Assembly: GCA_019930625.1 (NCBI GenBank)
Contig: CP082844.1
Location: 1 to 64,000 of the forward strand
Length of the DNA stretch: 64,000 bases
Origin: Nocardia asteroides
GTDB taxonomy: Bacteria > Actinomycetota > Actinomycetes > Mycobacteriales > Mycobacteriaceae
Reading direction: 5' to 3'
In this document: piece after piece, positions 34,188 through 41,870 of the stretch
How positions within the stretch are numbered: the stretch's first letter is position 1
Layout of the letters: each line of letters begins with the position of its first letter
Program-made: the position numbers and the translations under genes
Notes under the pieces: generated by a model
Told to the model about the DNA's origin: nothing
Databases searched by the model: none
The model's input: the letters and a program-made list of their open reading frames with translations, nothing else

Positions 34188-35245
34188 GACGCTTCCTGAG
34201 TGAGAAGAAGGTTCGGGCGCCGGGTCTTGCGGGCGGCGCGGCCCTGGTTTCGGCGGGTGAGGAACTGGCTCCACTCCTCGTCGAAGTCGCCGATCGCGAA
34301 CAGCAGCTCGACCGCGGCGAGTTCGCGGGGCAGCCGCTGGTAGGCGGCATTGACGGTGTTGATGACGCGCTGGGAACGGCACAGGTAGAGCAGGCCCATC
34401 ACGGCCTCGTCCTCGCTGTCGCGGGCGGCGCGGATCGCGCCTGCCAGCGCGGTGTCCATGTGGATGCGGTCCTTGGCGCTCAGCTCGATCTCCAGCGCCC
34501 ACCAGCCGTGCTGGCCGCCGACCTCGCCGAGGAACCGTCCGTCATGCACGTGCGGGCGTCCCTTGCGCGGGGTACGGCTGTCGCTGAACACCACGTGCCC
34601 GGACTTCAACTCGGCGGCAGCGACTTCGGCGCGGCGGCGCAGCACGCGCTCGGACACCCACAGTTGCGGGTCGGAACCGACCAGCATCACCCGCGCCTGC
34701 GCGACGGCGCGGTAGTGGTTGGCGTACATCAGCGGCGGCTTCCAGTCCTTGGGTCGCCACCCCAGATACCGCTCGGCCACCTCACGCCGCGGGTACACCC
34801 ACGCCCGGCCACGCTGCACCGACAGCAGCGGATGCACCATCCGCCGCTTCAGCAGAGCGTCGGCGAGGTCGTAGGCGCTGCTGAGGCTGCTGAAGCTCAT
34901 GAGCTCGGCCAAGACATCGACCTGCATACCGTGCATGTCGACCAGCGCGGCCAGCGCCGCGTCCTGCTGAGCCGACAGGCCCTTACTGCCCTGTACCGCC
35001 AGCACCCGGCCCAACGACCCGTACGGGATGCCGATCTCCTCGGCGATCTCCTGCTTCGTCAGCCCCTGCTCACGCAGCCGCGTCGCCTCACCCAGGCACG
35101 ACTCGACCTGAGCCAGCGAAAGACCCAGCTGCTCGCCGATCTGCCGGTAGGACATGCCCTGATCACGCAGCCCGCCGACGATCTGGGCACGGTGGCGACG
35201 CTCCAACGCGGTGTAGCGGTCGCCGCTCCTCCTCTTGTGGTTCAT
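34184..35245 (-). CDS. Replication-relaxation family protein
   Basis: 353 residues from ATG 35245. Residues 20-80 contain two HTH-like units (MSYRQIGEQLGLSLAQVESCL and LTKQEIAEEIGIPYGSLGRVL). A winged-helix region (DALLKRRMVHPL) is followed by VHDGRFLGEVGGQHGWWALEIELSAKDRIHM, a pattern like the nuclease-fold core of replication-relaxation proteins found in rolling-circle and AICE elements. It precedes traSA with a 4-base overlap. A role in nicking or origin handling is possible; active-site assignment is uncertain. Confidence 0.6.
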   Translation of the reverse strand: MNHKRRSGDRYTALERRHRAQIVGGLRDQGMSYRQIGEQLGLSLAQVESCLGEATRLREQGLTKQEIAEEIGIPYGSLGRVLAVQGSKGLSAQQDAALAALVDMHGMQVDVLAELMSFSSLSSAYDLADALLKRRMVHPLLSVQRGRAWVYPRREVAERYLGWRPKDWKPPLMYANHYRAVAQARVMLVGSDPQLWVSERVLRRRAEVAAAELKSGHVVFSDSRTPRKGRPHVHDGRFLGEVGGQHGWWALEIELSAKDRIHMDTALAGAIRAARDSEDEAVMGLLYLCRSQRVINTVNAAYQRLPRELAAVELLFAIGDFDEEWSQFLTRRNQGRAARKTRRPNLLLTQEAS

Positions 35246-35652
35246 CGGGTTCGCTCCCTTCCCTGCCGCGAGTTGCGTCTGTGACCGGCCGTGCGGCGGC
35301 GCTCGGCGATGTCGGCGCGGGCCTGCGCGATGAACTCGCGCATCTCCGTCGCATCGACTCCTCGCCGTTCCGCGGCCATCGCTGAGCGCGTCCACCGCGC
35401 CAGCTGCAATGCCTCCAGCTGCGCCTCGCTCGAAACTCGTTTCGGCACCGCCGATTCCGCGTCGTACAGGTGCGCCTTCAGTGGCCCTCGCGAACCACCC
35501 CGAGCACGCAGCACCTGCGCCTCGTACTCACCGCTGGGGCTCTTGCCCTCACGGGCGAGCTGGCGACGGGTCCGCAGATGCTGCGGCGCCAAACCCCACG
35601 GCCAGGTCGGGATACCGAACCGTTTGCCATCCGGATCGTGGAACCTGCTCAT
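35242..35652 (-). CDS. RRQRRA-motif family protein lacking the zinc-binding tail
   Basis: 136 residues with FHDPDGKRFGIPTWPWG, HLRTRRQLAREG and AVPKRVSSEAQLEAL, matching the N-terminal and middle parts of AICE proteins annotated as RRQRRA-motif zinc-binding proteins. The family usually ends in a Cys-rich zinc site; this protein has no Cys at all and instead has a basic helix (FIAQARADIAERRRTAGHRR). It overlaps both neighbouring genes by four bases. Confidence 0.6.
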   Translation of the reverse strand: MSRFHDPDGKRFGIPTWPWGLAPQHLRTRRQLAREGKSPSGEYEAQVLRARGGSRGPLKAHLYDAESAVPKRVSSEAQLEALQLARWTRSAMAAERRGVDATEMREFIAQARADIAERRRTAGHRRNSRQGRERTR

Positions 35653-35981
35653 CGCGACCGCTCGATCCTGCGGGAACGCTCCCGCCGCAGACGGCCAGAT
35701 TCAGGTGCGATCTGAGCGCGGATCTTCGCCGCCGACGGCGGATCGTGGCGGTAGTCGAGCGCTCGGTTCCACACCGTGGCCCACTCGTCGTGCACCTGCG
35801 CGCCGGTGGCCCCCACGTGCCGAATCCTCGACATCTCGAACTCGTTGTCGCAGTAGTCCTTCGCCTCCGACGCGTCATCAGCGGCGCACGCCATGTCGAC
35901 CAACACCCCGTGAACGAGGTTCAAGCGCGCTTCCTCGGCCTCCAGCTCCGCTCGCTCCCGGCGACGGTCCTGCGCGCTCAC
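35649..35981 (-). CDS. AICE hypothetical protein
   Basis: 110 residues starting GTG 35981 (GTGA overlap with the upstream stop). It begins MSAQDRRRERAELEAEEARL, is mostly helical, and has a Cys pair (MACAADD...DYCDNEFE) and a basic tail. No family recognised. The tight overlap on both sides shows that it is translated. Confidence 0.5.
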   Translation of the reverse strand: MSAQDRRRERAELEAEEARLNLVHGVLVDMACAADDASEAKDYCDNEFEMSRIRHVGATGAQVHDEWATVWNRALDYRHDPPSAAKIRAQIAPESGRLRRERSRRIERSR

Positions 35982-36319
35982 CGCGCCACCCCCTCGCGCA
36001 ACTGCGAACGCGGCACGCACGACCCCGCCGGTTCCGCCGGAACCCCGGCGTCCACCGGACGGCAGATGTTCGGCGACGGCACGTAGTCCTGCTGGTCGAT
36101 CCACGCAGCGGTGCAGCCGCCCATGCCGATGAGCAGCAGCATGCCGAGCGCGGCCACCTGCACCATCGGCGGCAACAACCCCAGCGGGGCGAACACCGCG
36201 CTCGTGCCGGTGAACTCCGGACCGGCCATCGAATGCAGCGGGTTGTGTCCGCCACGGCGATCGAGATGGGTGACCGTGTACCCCTGAGCAGGCGGGTCCT
36301 GCCGCCACGGTGCGCTCAT
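35978..36319 (-). CDS. AICE membrane protein, single helix
   Basis: 113 residues from ATG 36319, which overlaps the upstream small gene (ATGA); ATG 36334 is possible. One strong membrane helix lies at about residues 50-75 (PMVQVAALGMLLLIGMGG), ending GGCTAAW. The C-terminal part has two Cys and many Pro, suggesting an outer domain. Function unknown. Confidence 0.55.
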   Translation of the reverse strand: MSAPWRQDPPAQGYTVTHLDRRGGHNPLHSMAGPEFTGTSAVFAPLGLLPPMVQVAALGMLLLIGMGGCTAAWIDQQDYVPSPNICRPVDAGVPAEPAGSCVPRSQLREGVAR

Positions 36320-36465
36320 CGCCGGACCTTCCATCGCCTCGACGACCGCCAGAACGCGATCGCGCCCAGCAACATCACCGTGAAACCAACAACCTCAGGC
36401 GTCGTCAGCACGAGGTAGCCGACCGCGATAGCGGCAACCGCCAGACCGAATGTCCGCACACGCAT
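36316..36465 (-). CDS. Tiny AICE membrane protein
   Basis: 49 residues: MRVRTFGLAVAAIAVGYLVL, then a short loop and FTVMLLGAIAFW, then a basic end. This gives two membrane helices with a positive C-terminus. Its ATG overlaps the upstream stop (TGATG at 36463-36467), and its own stop overlaps the next start. Perfect coupling on both sides and biased codons support it despite its size. Confidence 0.6.
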   Translation of the reverse strand: MRVRTFGLAVAAIAVGYLVLTTPEVVGFTVMLLGAIAFWRSSRRWKVRR

Positions 36466-36737
36466 CAGCACTCACCGCCCTTGCGCTTCCGGCCGCGCCG
36501 ACGGCGGACCTGCGCAGACTTCAATGCGAGCCGCGTGTAATGAGCCTTCCGAGCCTGATCAGCGCGGTACGCGCGCTCTTCCGGGCTCAACAGCCCGTCC
36601 GGGTCGACAATGCGGTCGAACTTGCTTGCCATCGCCGCCCGCGCCTTAGCAGTGCGCGCCGCGCGATCGGAAGTCTTCGCCCAGGACTCGTGTGCGGCGA
36701 TACGCGCCTGCAACGTCCGCTCGACGGGGGTGCTCAT
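36465..36737 (-). CDS. AICE small basic protein
   Basis: 90 residues, Arg/Lys/Ala-rich, with LSPEERAYRADQARKAHYTRLALKSAQVRRRRGRKRK at the end. It looks like a helical nucleic acid-binding protein. It overlaps the excisionase stop by four bases. No family recognised. Confidence 0.55.
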   Translation of the reverse strand: MSTPVERTLQARIAAHESWAKTSDRAARTAKARAAMASKFDRIVDPDGLLSPEERAYRADQARKAHYTRLALKSAQVRRRRGRKRKGGEC

Positions 36738-36964
36738 GCCACACCGCCGTGTACGACTGTCGCGGCGGGTCGAATGAGCCCCAGCACCTCGTCGCGTTCT
36801 ACCCGCAAGAGGCGGCCATTCACCCGGAACCCGTTGAGATCACCGGCCGCAATCCAGTTCCGGATCGTTTTGGTGTCGACGTCGACGAGCGCCGCCGCAG
36901 TCTTGAGGCTGATCAGATTCCGCGCCTCCGTAGAAGCCTTGTCCATCAGTGCCCGCTCCTTCAA
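36734..36964 (-). CDS. xis: Excisionase / HTH protein (xis)
   Basis: 76 residues. A MerR-like winged HTH: ISLKTAAALVDVDTKTIRNWIAAGDLNGFRVNGRLLRVERDEVLGLI. This is the usual AICE Xis (helix_turn_helix_17/excisionase type). It is the first gene of the leftward operon and divergent from the DUF5919 regulator. It should direct the integrase toward excision and may also repress its own promoter. Confidence 0.75.
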   Translation of the reverse strand: MKERALMDKASTEARNLISLKTAAALVDVDTKTIRNWIAAGDLNGFRVNGRLLRVERDEVLGLIRPAATVVHGGVA

Positions 36965-37077
36965 AAGTGGGAAATTGCTTGCAGTTCCACACTTTTCGCT
37001 GAAATGTCGGGCGCAATGACCACATAGGTGGACTTGTCCAGACGTCTCAGGTACCGTTGAAGAAGTCCCTAGACGTC
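36963..37077. promoter_or_regulatory. Divergent control region of the AICE
   Basis: Between xis and the DUF5919 regulator. It contains an interrupted palindrome, AAAAGTGGGAA (36963) with TTCCACACTTTT (36985-36996), and two direct AGACGTC copies (37040 and 37071). This is the likely decision point between integration and transfer, bound by the HTH protein of the rightward gene and perhaps by Xis. Confidence 0.5.
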
Positions 37078-37095
37078 CCTGAAATTGGAGGCGAA

Positions 37096-37836
37096 ATGGC
37101 GAACGAACGCCTTCGCAATGCGATGCAGCAGGCTGGCCTCGACATCCCCGACGTCGCGGACAAGGCCGGTGTGGAACCGAAGACCGTCGAACGGTGGATC
37201 ACGAAGGGTCGCGTGCCCTACCCGAAGCACCGGCATGCGGTCGCCTCGCTGGTCGGAGAAACCGAGAACTACTTGTGGCCGGATGCTCTCGCGCCAGAAC
37301 GAAAGGTCGAGGTTGCACAATCAGAGGTCCTGACGGTCTACCCACACCGCAGTGCAATTCCAAGTGACCTGTGGAAGCGGCTGCTGTCGAGCGCGAGCGA
37401 ACAACTCGATGTCCTCGTGCTCGCGGGCTTGTTCCTTGCCGAGGAGCCCGAATTCACACGAACCCTTCGCAAGAAGACACGCGACGGGCTGAAGGTTCGA
37501 CTGCTGTTCGGTCGCCCGACCGCGGCGGAAGCCGACAAGCGGAGCGCCGAGGAACGCCTGGCGGCAGGCACCGTCCCCTCGCGTATCAACAACGCACTGG
37601 CACTGATCGAGCCGCTGGCCCAGATTGACGGCGTCGAACTTCGATACCACGACACGACGCTCTACAACTCGGTGTTCCGATTCGACAACGAGATGATCGT
37701 CAACATGCACGTCTACGGGCTGCCGGGTGCGCACGCCCCCGCGCTTCATCTGCGCCAGTTGCCCGCTGGCGACATGTTCGAGACGTATATGACCAGCTTC
37801 GAGCACGTATGGTCGAACGCGACCCCCGAAAGGTGA
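37096..37836 (+). CDS. XRE/DUF5919 regulator (AICE Pra-type activator)
   Basis: 246 residues from ATG 37096 after TTGGAGG. The N-terminal HTH reads MQQAGLDIPDVADKAGVEPKTVERWITKGRVPY. The C-terminal DUF5919 domain has LFLAEEPEFTRTLRKK and RYHDTTLYNSVFRFDNEMIVNMHVYG, a degenerate phospholipase D-like fold. These proteins sit next to Nudix genes in AICEs and act as regulators of excision and replication. The Nudix gene follows after six bases. Confidence 0.8.
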   Translation: MANERLRNAMQQAGLDIPDVADKAGVEPKTVERWITKGRVPYPKHRHAVASLVGETENYLWPDALAPERKVEVAQSEVLTVYPHRSAIPSDLWKRLLSSASEQLDVLVLAGLFLAEEPEFTRTLRKKTRDGLKVRLLFGRPTAAEADKRSAEERLAAGTVPSRINNALALIEPLAQIDGVELRYHDTTLYNSVFRFDNEMIVNMHVYGLPGAHAPALHLRQLPAGDMFETYMTSFEHVWSNATPER

Positions 37837-37842
37837 TCGTTC

Positions 37843-38313
37843 ATGGCCCGGACCGACTATTTTCACGACCCTGACGCGCCCACGCCGAACAGCGTCAAGG
37901 TCGCCGTTAGTGCATTTGTGCGCGATTCACAGGGCAGAATCCTGATGATCCACCGCACCGACAATGATCACTATTCGATTCCTGGGGGCGGGCTCGAAGC
38001 GGGCGAGACGGTGACACAGGCGCTCGTACGAGAGGTCAAAGAGGAAACCGGGATCGACGTCCAGGTCACCGACCTCATCGGAATATTCTCGAATCCGGAG
38101 CACGTCATCGCATACGACGATGGTGAAGTCCGTCAAGAGTTCTCCATCTGCTTTCGCGCCGACCCAATCGGAGGCGAACTCAGAACCAGTTCGGAGTCGA
38201 AGGAAGTCAGATGGGTTGCACCGAGCGATGTTTCTTCTCTGGACGTCCATCCATCGATCGCGCTTCGTATTGAGCGGGGCCTGACTCCTTCAGCGCGGCC
38301 GTATTACACGTGA
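37843..38313 (+). CDS. Nudix hydrolase (AICE control module)
   Basis: 156 residues. The Nudix box GGGLEAGETVTQALVREVKEETGI spans about 48-71, with the catalytic REVKEE intact. Nudix enzymes cleave nucleoside diphosphates linked to another moiety. In AICEs of Streptomyces and Amycolatopsis a Nudix gene beside the activator gene is thought to tune element activity by degrading a nucleotide signal. It converges on the HD-domain gene 18 bases away. Confidence 0.88.
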   Translation: MARTDYFHDPDAPTPNSVKVAVSAFVRDSQGRILMIHRTDNDHYSIPGGGLEAGETVTQALVREVKEETGIDVQVTDLIGIFSNPEHVIAYDDGEVRQEFSICFRADPIGGELRTSSESKEVRWVAPSDVSSLDVHPSIALRIERGLTPSARPYYT

Positions 38314-38331
38314 CAGACGGTGAACAGCTGA

Positions 38332-38862
38332 CTATTCACGCAACAGCTTCTCGGTACGGTCAACTGCTTCGATCAGCTCAGGCGCGGCCTCAGCCAACGA
38401 CCTGGATACGACATGATCCGGGCCGTACCGTTCGCGGACCTCGGCAATGCGACTGAGCACATCCGTCGTCTCACCGGTTGGGGTCGTCGTGATATCCGCC
38501 CACCACAGCGCGTCGCGGAGTGCTGTCTGCTCATCCGGCCAGCTGATCTCTATATTGCGGTTGCGCGCCTCGACACAAGCACACGAATGGTTGGCGACGA
38601 GAGCGCACAATCGCTCCGGCGCGCCCTCCCGCCGCAGGAACTCGGCACCATCAACCGGATGAAATCCGGTCTCACGGATCGACGGCGCGTAGCCGATGTC
38701 ATGCAGCCACGCCGCAGCCAGCAATAGGTCGCCGTCGTCAACCACATCGACGGCCTGCTGAGCATGCCGAGCAACGCATTGGACGTGCTGCCACCGCCGA
38801 GACATGCCGACGAGATTGCGCCGTGCCAGCTGCGCAGCCCACGCAACGAAGTCATCGGTCAT
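38332..38862 (-). CDS. mdp: HD-domain metal-dependent phosphohydrolase (AICE Mdp)
   Basis: 176 residues from ATG 38862; a longer frame to 39198 runs into the integrase gene and is rejected. HD motif: HVQCVARHAQ and AAAWLHDIGYAP, then DGAEFLRR and ALVANHSC, supplying the His/Asp metal ligands. It is transcribed with the integrase. Mdp genes of this type accompany Nudix and activator genes in pMEA-like elements. The substrate is probably a nucleotide. Confidence 0.8.
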   Translation of the reverse strand: MTDDFVAWAAQLARRNLVGMSRRWQHVQCVARHAQQAVDVVDDGDLLLAAAWLHDIGYAPSIRETGFHPVDGAEFLRREGAPERLCALVANHSCACVEARNRNIEISWPDEQTALRDALWWADITTTPTGETTDVLSRIAEVRERYGPDHVVSRSLAEAAPELIEAVDRTEKLLRE

Positions 38863-38927
38863 ACAAGCAACCGTATCGCCTTGCCACATGACCTCCTGTT
38901 GCCCCCGACTGCGCCGTCCGGACGGCC

Positions 38928-39860
38928 CTACAGCTTGTCTCCCAGTCGTGCCCGCCGATGCGCCGACTTCGCACGGCTGTCGGCCACCGCGGCGCCGTAC
39001 CGTGCGAGCATCTGACGCGACCGCCATCCGGCGAGCATCATCAGGTCCTGCTCCTGGCCGCCGCTGTCGAGCCAGGTATGCGCGAAGAAGTGGCGGAGCT
39101 GATGAGGATGCAGACGTTCGATGCCGGCCGCGTCGCATCGACGCTGAAGCATCTGGCGGATACCGGAGTCGGTCATCACTCCGGAATAACCGAGCCACAG
39201 AGCTGGATTGTCGTTCTTCGCGCCCGGATGCTTCGCACGGACCCGAAGGTATCTCCGCAGCGCCGTTCGGGTCTTGTCACCGAACGGACATGTCCGCGGG
39301 CGGCCGCCCTTGCCGATCACCAGCACTGTGTTCTCGTTGAAGTCGAGCGAGTCCACCTCGAGCGGCGCAAGTTCGCCGCACCGCATCCCCGTGTCGGCGA
39401 ACAACCGGATGATGGCGTTGTCGCGTCGGTCGGCGAAATCGACCCCATCACACTCCGCGAGAAGAGCTTTCACCGCGTCCATGCTCGGCACGGGCACCTG
39501 CCGATCCGGGACCGCGGGCGGGCTCATCTTGTCGAACGGATTCGCATCGATGATCTCCTCGGCCGCGAGGTACTTGAAGAACTGTTGCAGCGATCGGTAC
39601 TGGCCGCGCGCGTATTCCGGCGACAGCGGCTCACCGCTGCGCCGATTGGGCCGCGTGAGCAGATCCTCGATGTAGCCACCGATGTGGGCGCGGGTGATGT
39701 CCGGCGCCGTTGTCGGCAGCTCGCGCTCCTCGAGGTAGGCCGCGAAGTACCTGATCCGCGTGAGGTAGCCGTCGATGGTCTGCTTGCTCCGGTTCTTGCG
39801 GCGCAGCTCCGTCGCGAAGTCCTCCGCAAGCTCTCGGATGTTGTCCAGATCCAGCCCCAT
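38928..39860 (-). CDS. int: Tyrosine recombinase / integrase of the AICE
   Basis: 310 residues. The N-terminal SAM-like core-binding domain (TIDGYLTRIRYFAAYL) is at residues 5-100. The catalytic domain has Arg160 (TGMRCGEL), Lys in VIGKGGR, His253 and Arg256 (HPHQLRH), Trp279 (AGW) and nucleophile Tyr288 (LARYG). All required residues are present. It lies 93 bases from the right att core in the tRNA gene, reading away from it, as usual for AICE integrases. It recombines attP with the tRNA site. Confidence 0.92.
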   Translation of the reverse strand: MGLDLDNIRELAEDFATELRRKNRSKQTIDGYLTRIRYFAAYLEERELPTTAPDITRAHIGGYIEDLLTRPNRRSGEPLSPEYARGQYRSLQQFFKYLAAEEIIDANPFDKMSPPAVPDRQVPVPSMDAVKALLAECDGVDFADRRDNAIIRLFADTGMRCGELAPLEVDSLDFNENTVLVIGKGGRPRTCPFGDKTRTALRRYLRVRAKHPGAKNDNPALWLGYSGVMTDSGIRQMLQRRCDAAGIERLHPHQLRHFFAHTWLDSGGQEQDLMMLAGWRSRQMLARYGAAVADSRAKSAHRRARLGDKL

Positions 39861-39953
39861 GTCCGGATTCTACCGGCAAAATACATTGCTGTCGGAGCAC
39901 TGTTCTGGATCAACTCGGCTGTCGAGTTCGACATTTCCGCAGATGAGAGGGGT

Positions 39954-39999
39954 TTTGTGGGGCGGGCGGGGCTCGAACCCGCGACCAATGGATTATGAG
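39954..39999 (-). repeat. attR: att core inside the tRNA gene
   Basis: 46 bases identical to attL at 23632. On the tRNA strand the core begins in the anticodon loop and runs through the T arm and acceptor stem to three bases past the gene. Recombination here leaves the tRNA intact. Confidence 0.9.
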
Positions 40000-40031
40000 T
40001 CCACGGCTCTAACCGACTGAGCTACCGCCCC
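39958..40031 (-). tRNA. tRNA with anticodon CAT (Met, or Ile2)
   Basis: 74 bases fold as a complete cloverleaf: acceptor GGGGCGG/CCGCCCC, D stem GCTC/GAGC, anticodon stem GTGGA/TCCAT with loop CTCATAA (anticodon CAT), T arm GCGGG-TTCGAGC-CCCGC, discriminator A. CCA is not encoded. Elongator Met is the first reading; a lysidine-modified Ile2 tRNA cannot be excluded. It is not an initiator, as the three G-C pairs at the base of the anticodon stem are absent. Confidence 0.93.
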
Positions 40032-40137
40032 GTGCCGCGGGAAACCGCGAGCGTTGGGGATGCTACCGGGTCCGGTGGGGTCCAGACCAGTCGGCTGGCT
40101 TAGGGTGAGGGGTCGGAAACTTACTGGAGGGTCAGGT

Positions 40138-40581
40138 ATGGCCGGTCTGTTCACGAAGGTGCTGAAGGCGCATCAGTGGGTGTACGAGAACAGTGGTGGG
40201 CTGGTGGGTCATCGGCTGCTGCTGGGGAATCCGACGTTGTTGCTGCGGACGGTAGGGCGCAAGTCCGGCAAGGAGCGGACTTCGGCGCTGACGTACGCGC
40301 GGGACGGCGCGGACTATCTGGTGACGGCGTCCAATGGCGGATCGCCGCGGCCGCCGGGGTGGCTGGCGAATCTGAAGGCGCGACCGGAGTGTGAGATCCA
40401 GGTCGGGCGGCGGAAACTGACGGTGCGGGCACGGGCGACGCTGCCGGATGATCCCGATTACGCCCGGCGGTGGGCGATCGTCGACAAAGTGAATCAGGGT
40501 CGCTACAGCGCCTATCAAAAGCTGACCAAGCGGCCCATCGCGGTCGTGGTGCTGACCCCGGCGGGTCAGTCGTCGCGGTAA
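40138..40581 (+). CDS. Deazaflavin (F420)-dependent nitroreductase-family protein
   Basis: 147 residues from ATG 40138 after TGGAGGG. Ddn-like fold: NPTLLLRTVGRKSGKERTSALTYARDGADYLVTASNGG and PPGWLANLKARPECEIQVG. The family binds F420H2 and reduces quinones or nitro compounds at the membrane in mycobacteria and relatives. Chromosomal, just outside the AICE. Its 3' end overlaps the convergent small gene by 16 bases. Confidence 0.9.
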   Translation: MAGLFTKVLKAHQWVYENSGGLVGHRLLLGNPTLLLRTVGRKSGKERTSALTYARDGADYLVTASNGGSPRPPGWLANLKARPECEIQVGRRKLTVRARATLPDDPDYARRWAIVDKVNQGRYSAYQKLTKRPIAVVVLTPAGQSSR

Positions 40582-40730
40582 TCCTCGTCCCAGTCGTCTT
40601 CGTAGCCCTCGGCGTCGTCACGGTCGTCCCATGGCTCGGCATCCTTGGGTGGCCGGCTGGCAAATTGCACGACAGCGACGACGAAGCCGAGGACCACGAT
40701 CACGATGCCGACGACGAGCAGAGTTTCCAC
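40566..40730 (-). CDS. Small membrane protein with acidic tail
   Basis: 54 residues starting GTG 40730: one membrane helix (LLVVGIVIVVLGFVVAVVQF), then RPPKD and an acidic tail with repeated DDR, EDDWDED and YRDD. Codon bias and the clear helix-plus-tail layout support it as a gene. It overlaps the convergent oxidoreductase end. Function unknown. Confidence 0.55.
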   Translation of the reverse strand: METLLVVGIVIVVLGFVVAVVQFASRPPKDAEPWDDRDDAEGYEDDWDEDYRDD

Positions 40731-40794
40731 CCCGGCACCCTAGCGCCGTCGCCCAGGCAGCGCACTACGTCGATTGTCCAGTTCGCCGCTTTGT

Positions 40795-41790
40795 TCACAC
40801 TGTTAACAAAGTGCGCCCCACCGCCGTCCTGGACTCGATGGCGGCGTGCGCCTGATCGGCTCGGTCGAGCGGGAAGGTCTGGCCGATGACGACCTCCAAG
40901 CGGCCCGCGGCGACCTCTTCCTGGGCTCGCCGGGCGAGCGCCTGCCAATCGGTCTCGGCGCCGGTGATGTCGAACAGCCCGTAGACGTTGATACCGCGCG
41001 CCTGCACGGCCTCCTGGTCCAGCGTCGCGAATTCGCCTGCGGCAGCGCCATATCCGAGGAAGCGCCCGCCGTCCGCGACCGCTGTGAGCGCGGCCTCGCC
41101 GAGCGCGCCGCCCGCGCCGTCGAGCACCACGTGCGCGCCGTCGCCCCCGGTCGCGGCGCGCGCCTTCGCCGCCCAATCGGGCGCGGAGTAGTCGACCACC
41201 GCGGTGGCGCCGAGCCGCTGGGCGAGTTCCAGCTTCGTGGCGCCACGCGCCGCGGCGACGACGTTCGCGCCCGCCGCACGGGCGAGCTGGATCAAGAGGA
41301 TGCCCAGCCCGCCGCCCGCGGCGGTGATGAGGACCCATTCCCCCGGCCGGACGGTGGCGCGGTCGAACACCGCGAGCGCGGTCCTGCCGTCGTGTGCGAG
41401 CGCGACGGCCTGGGCCGCGGTCAGTTCCTCGGGCACCGTGACCAGCGTGTCCACCTTGGCCAGCGCCTTCTCGGCGTATCCGCCGATCGGCAAGCCGCCG
41501 CCGATGCCGCTGGCCGCGGTCGGCGTAGACACCCGCTTGCCCACCCACGCCGGATCGACGTCGGGACCGACCGAGGACACCACGCCGGCGATCGCCCCGC
41601 CGGGCACGTAGGGCGGCTCGATGGCGAAGAAGTCGGTTCCCCAGCCGCTCCGCAGTCGGGTGTCCAGGAACATCACATCCGCGGCGGCCACATCGACGAC
41701 CACCTCTCCCGGCCCGGCCACCGGATCCGGCAGCTCGCGCACCACGAGCACTTCCGGTCCACCGAACTCAACGGCCTGCACAACCCGCAT
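40795..41790 (-). CDS. Zinc-binding dehydrogenase / NADPH:quinone reductase (MDR family)
   Basis: 331 residues. Medium-chain reductase layout: an N-terminal GroES-like domain (GPGEVVVDVAAADVMFLD, YVPGGAIAGVV) and a Rossmann domain with LITAAGGGLGILLIQLARAAGA. No catalytic zinc Cys set is present, so it is the zinc-free quinone reductase type. It reduces quinones or enones with NADPH in the cytosol. Confidence 0.9.
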   Translation of the reverse strand: MRVVQAVEFGGPEVLVVRELPDPVAGPGEVVVDVAAADVMFLDTRLRSGWGTDFFAIEPPYVPGGAIAGVVSSVGPDVDPAWVGKRVSTPTAASGIGGGLPIGGYAEKALAKVDTLVTVPEELTAAQAVALAHDGRTALAVFDRATVRPGEWVLITAAGGGLGILLIQLARAAGANVVAAARGATKLELAQRLGATAVVDYSAPDWAAKARAATGGDGAHVVLDGAGGALGEAALTAVADGGRFLGYGAAAGEFATLDQEAVQARGINVYGLFDITGAETDWQALARRAQEEVAAGRLEVVIGQTFPLDRADQAHAAIESRTAVGRTLLTV

Positions 41791-41870
41791 GACTCATCCT
41801 CCGTCGTTTCTTGCTGTCTCGAACGAAGATCAGCATGAAACCTGAAGATGAGTTGAGGTCAAATCGTGCG

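Larger units (their letters stand above)
23632..39999. mobile_element. AICE-type integrative and conjugative element in tRNA(CAT)
   Basis: Bounded by identical 46-bp repeats (23632-23677 and 39954-39999) that match the tRNA 3' half. Encodes a tyrosine integrase beside the tRNA, an excisionase, an FtsK-like TraSA translocase, a primase and a replication-relaxation protein. It also has the DUF5919 regulator, Nudix and HD phosphohydrolase that typify actinomycete AICEs. One unit is about 16.3 kb. The single translocase, with no relaxase or type IV secretion genes, indicates double-stranded DNA transfer as in Streptomyces elements. A DUF262-Schlafen gene is the clearest cargo. All core genes appear intact. 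Confidence 0.9.

Noticed and set aside
38332..39198. 288-residue form of the HD protein
   Set aside because: The extension lies inside the integrase gene and is Arg-rich frame noise; ATG 38862 gives a normal HD protein.
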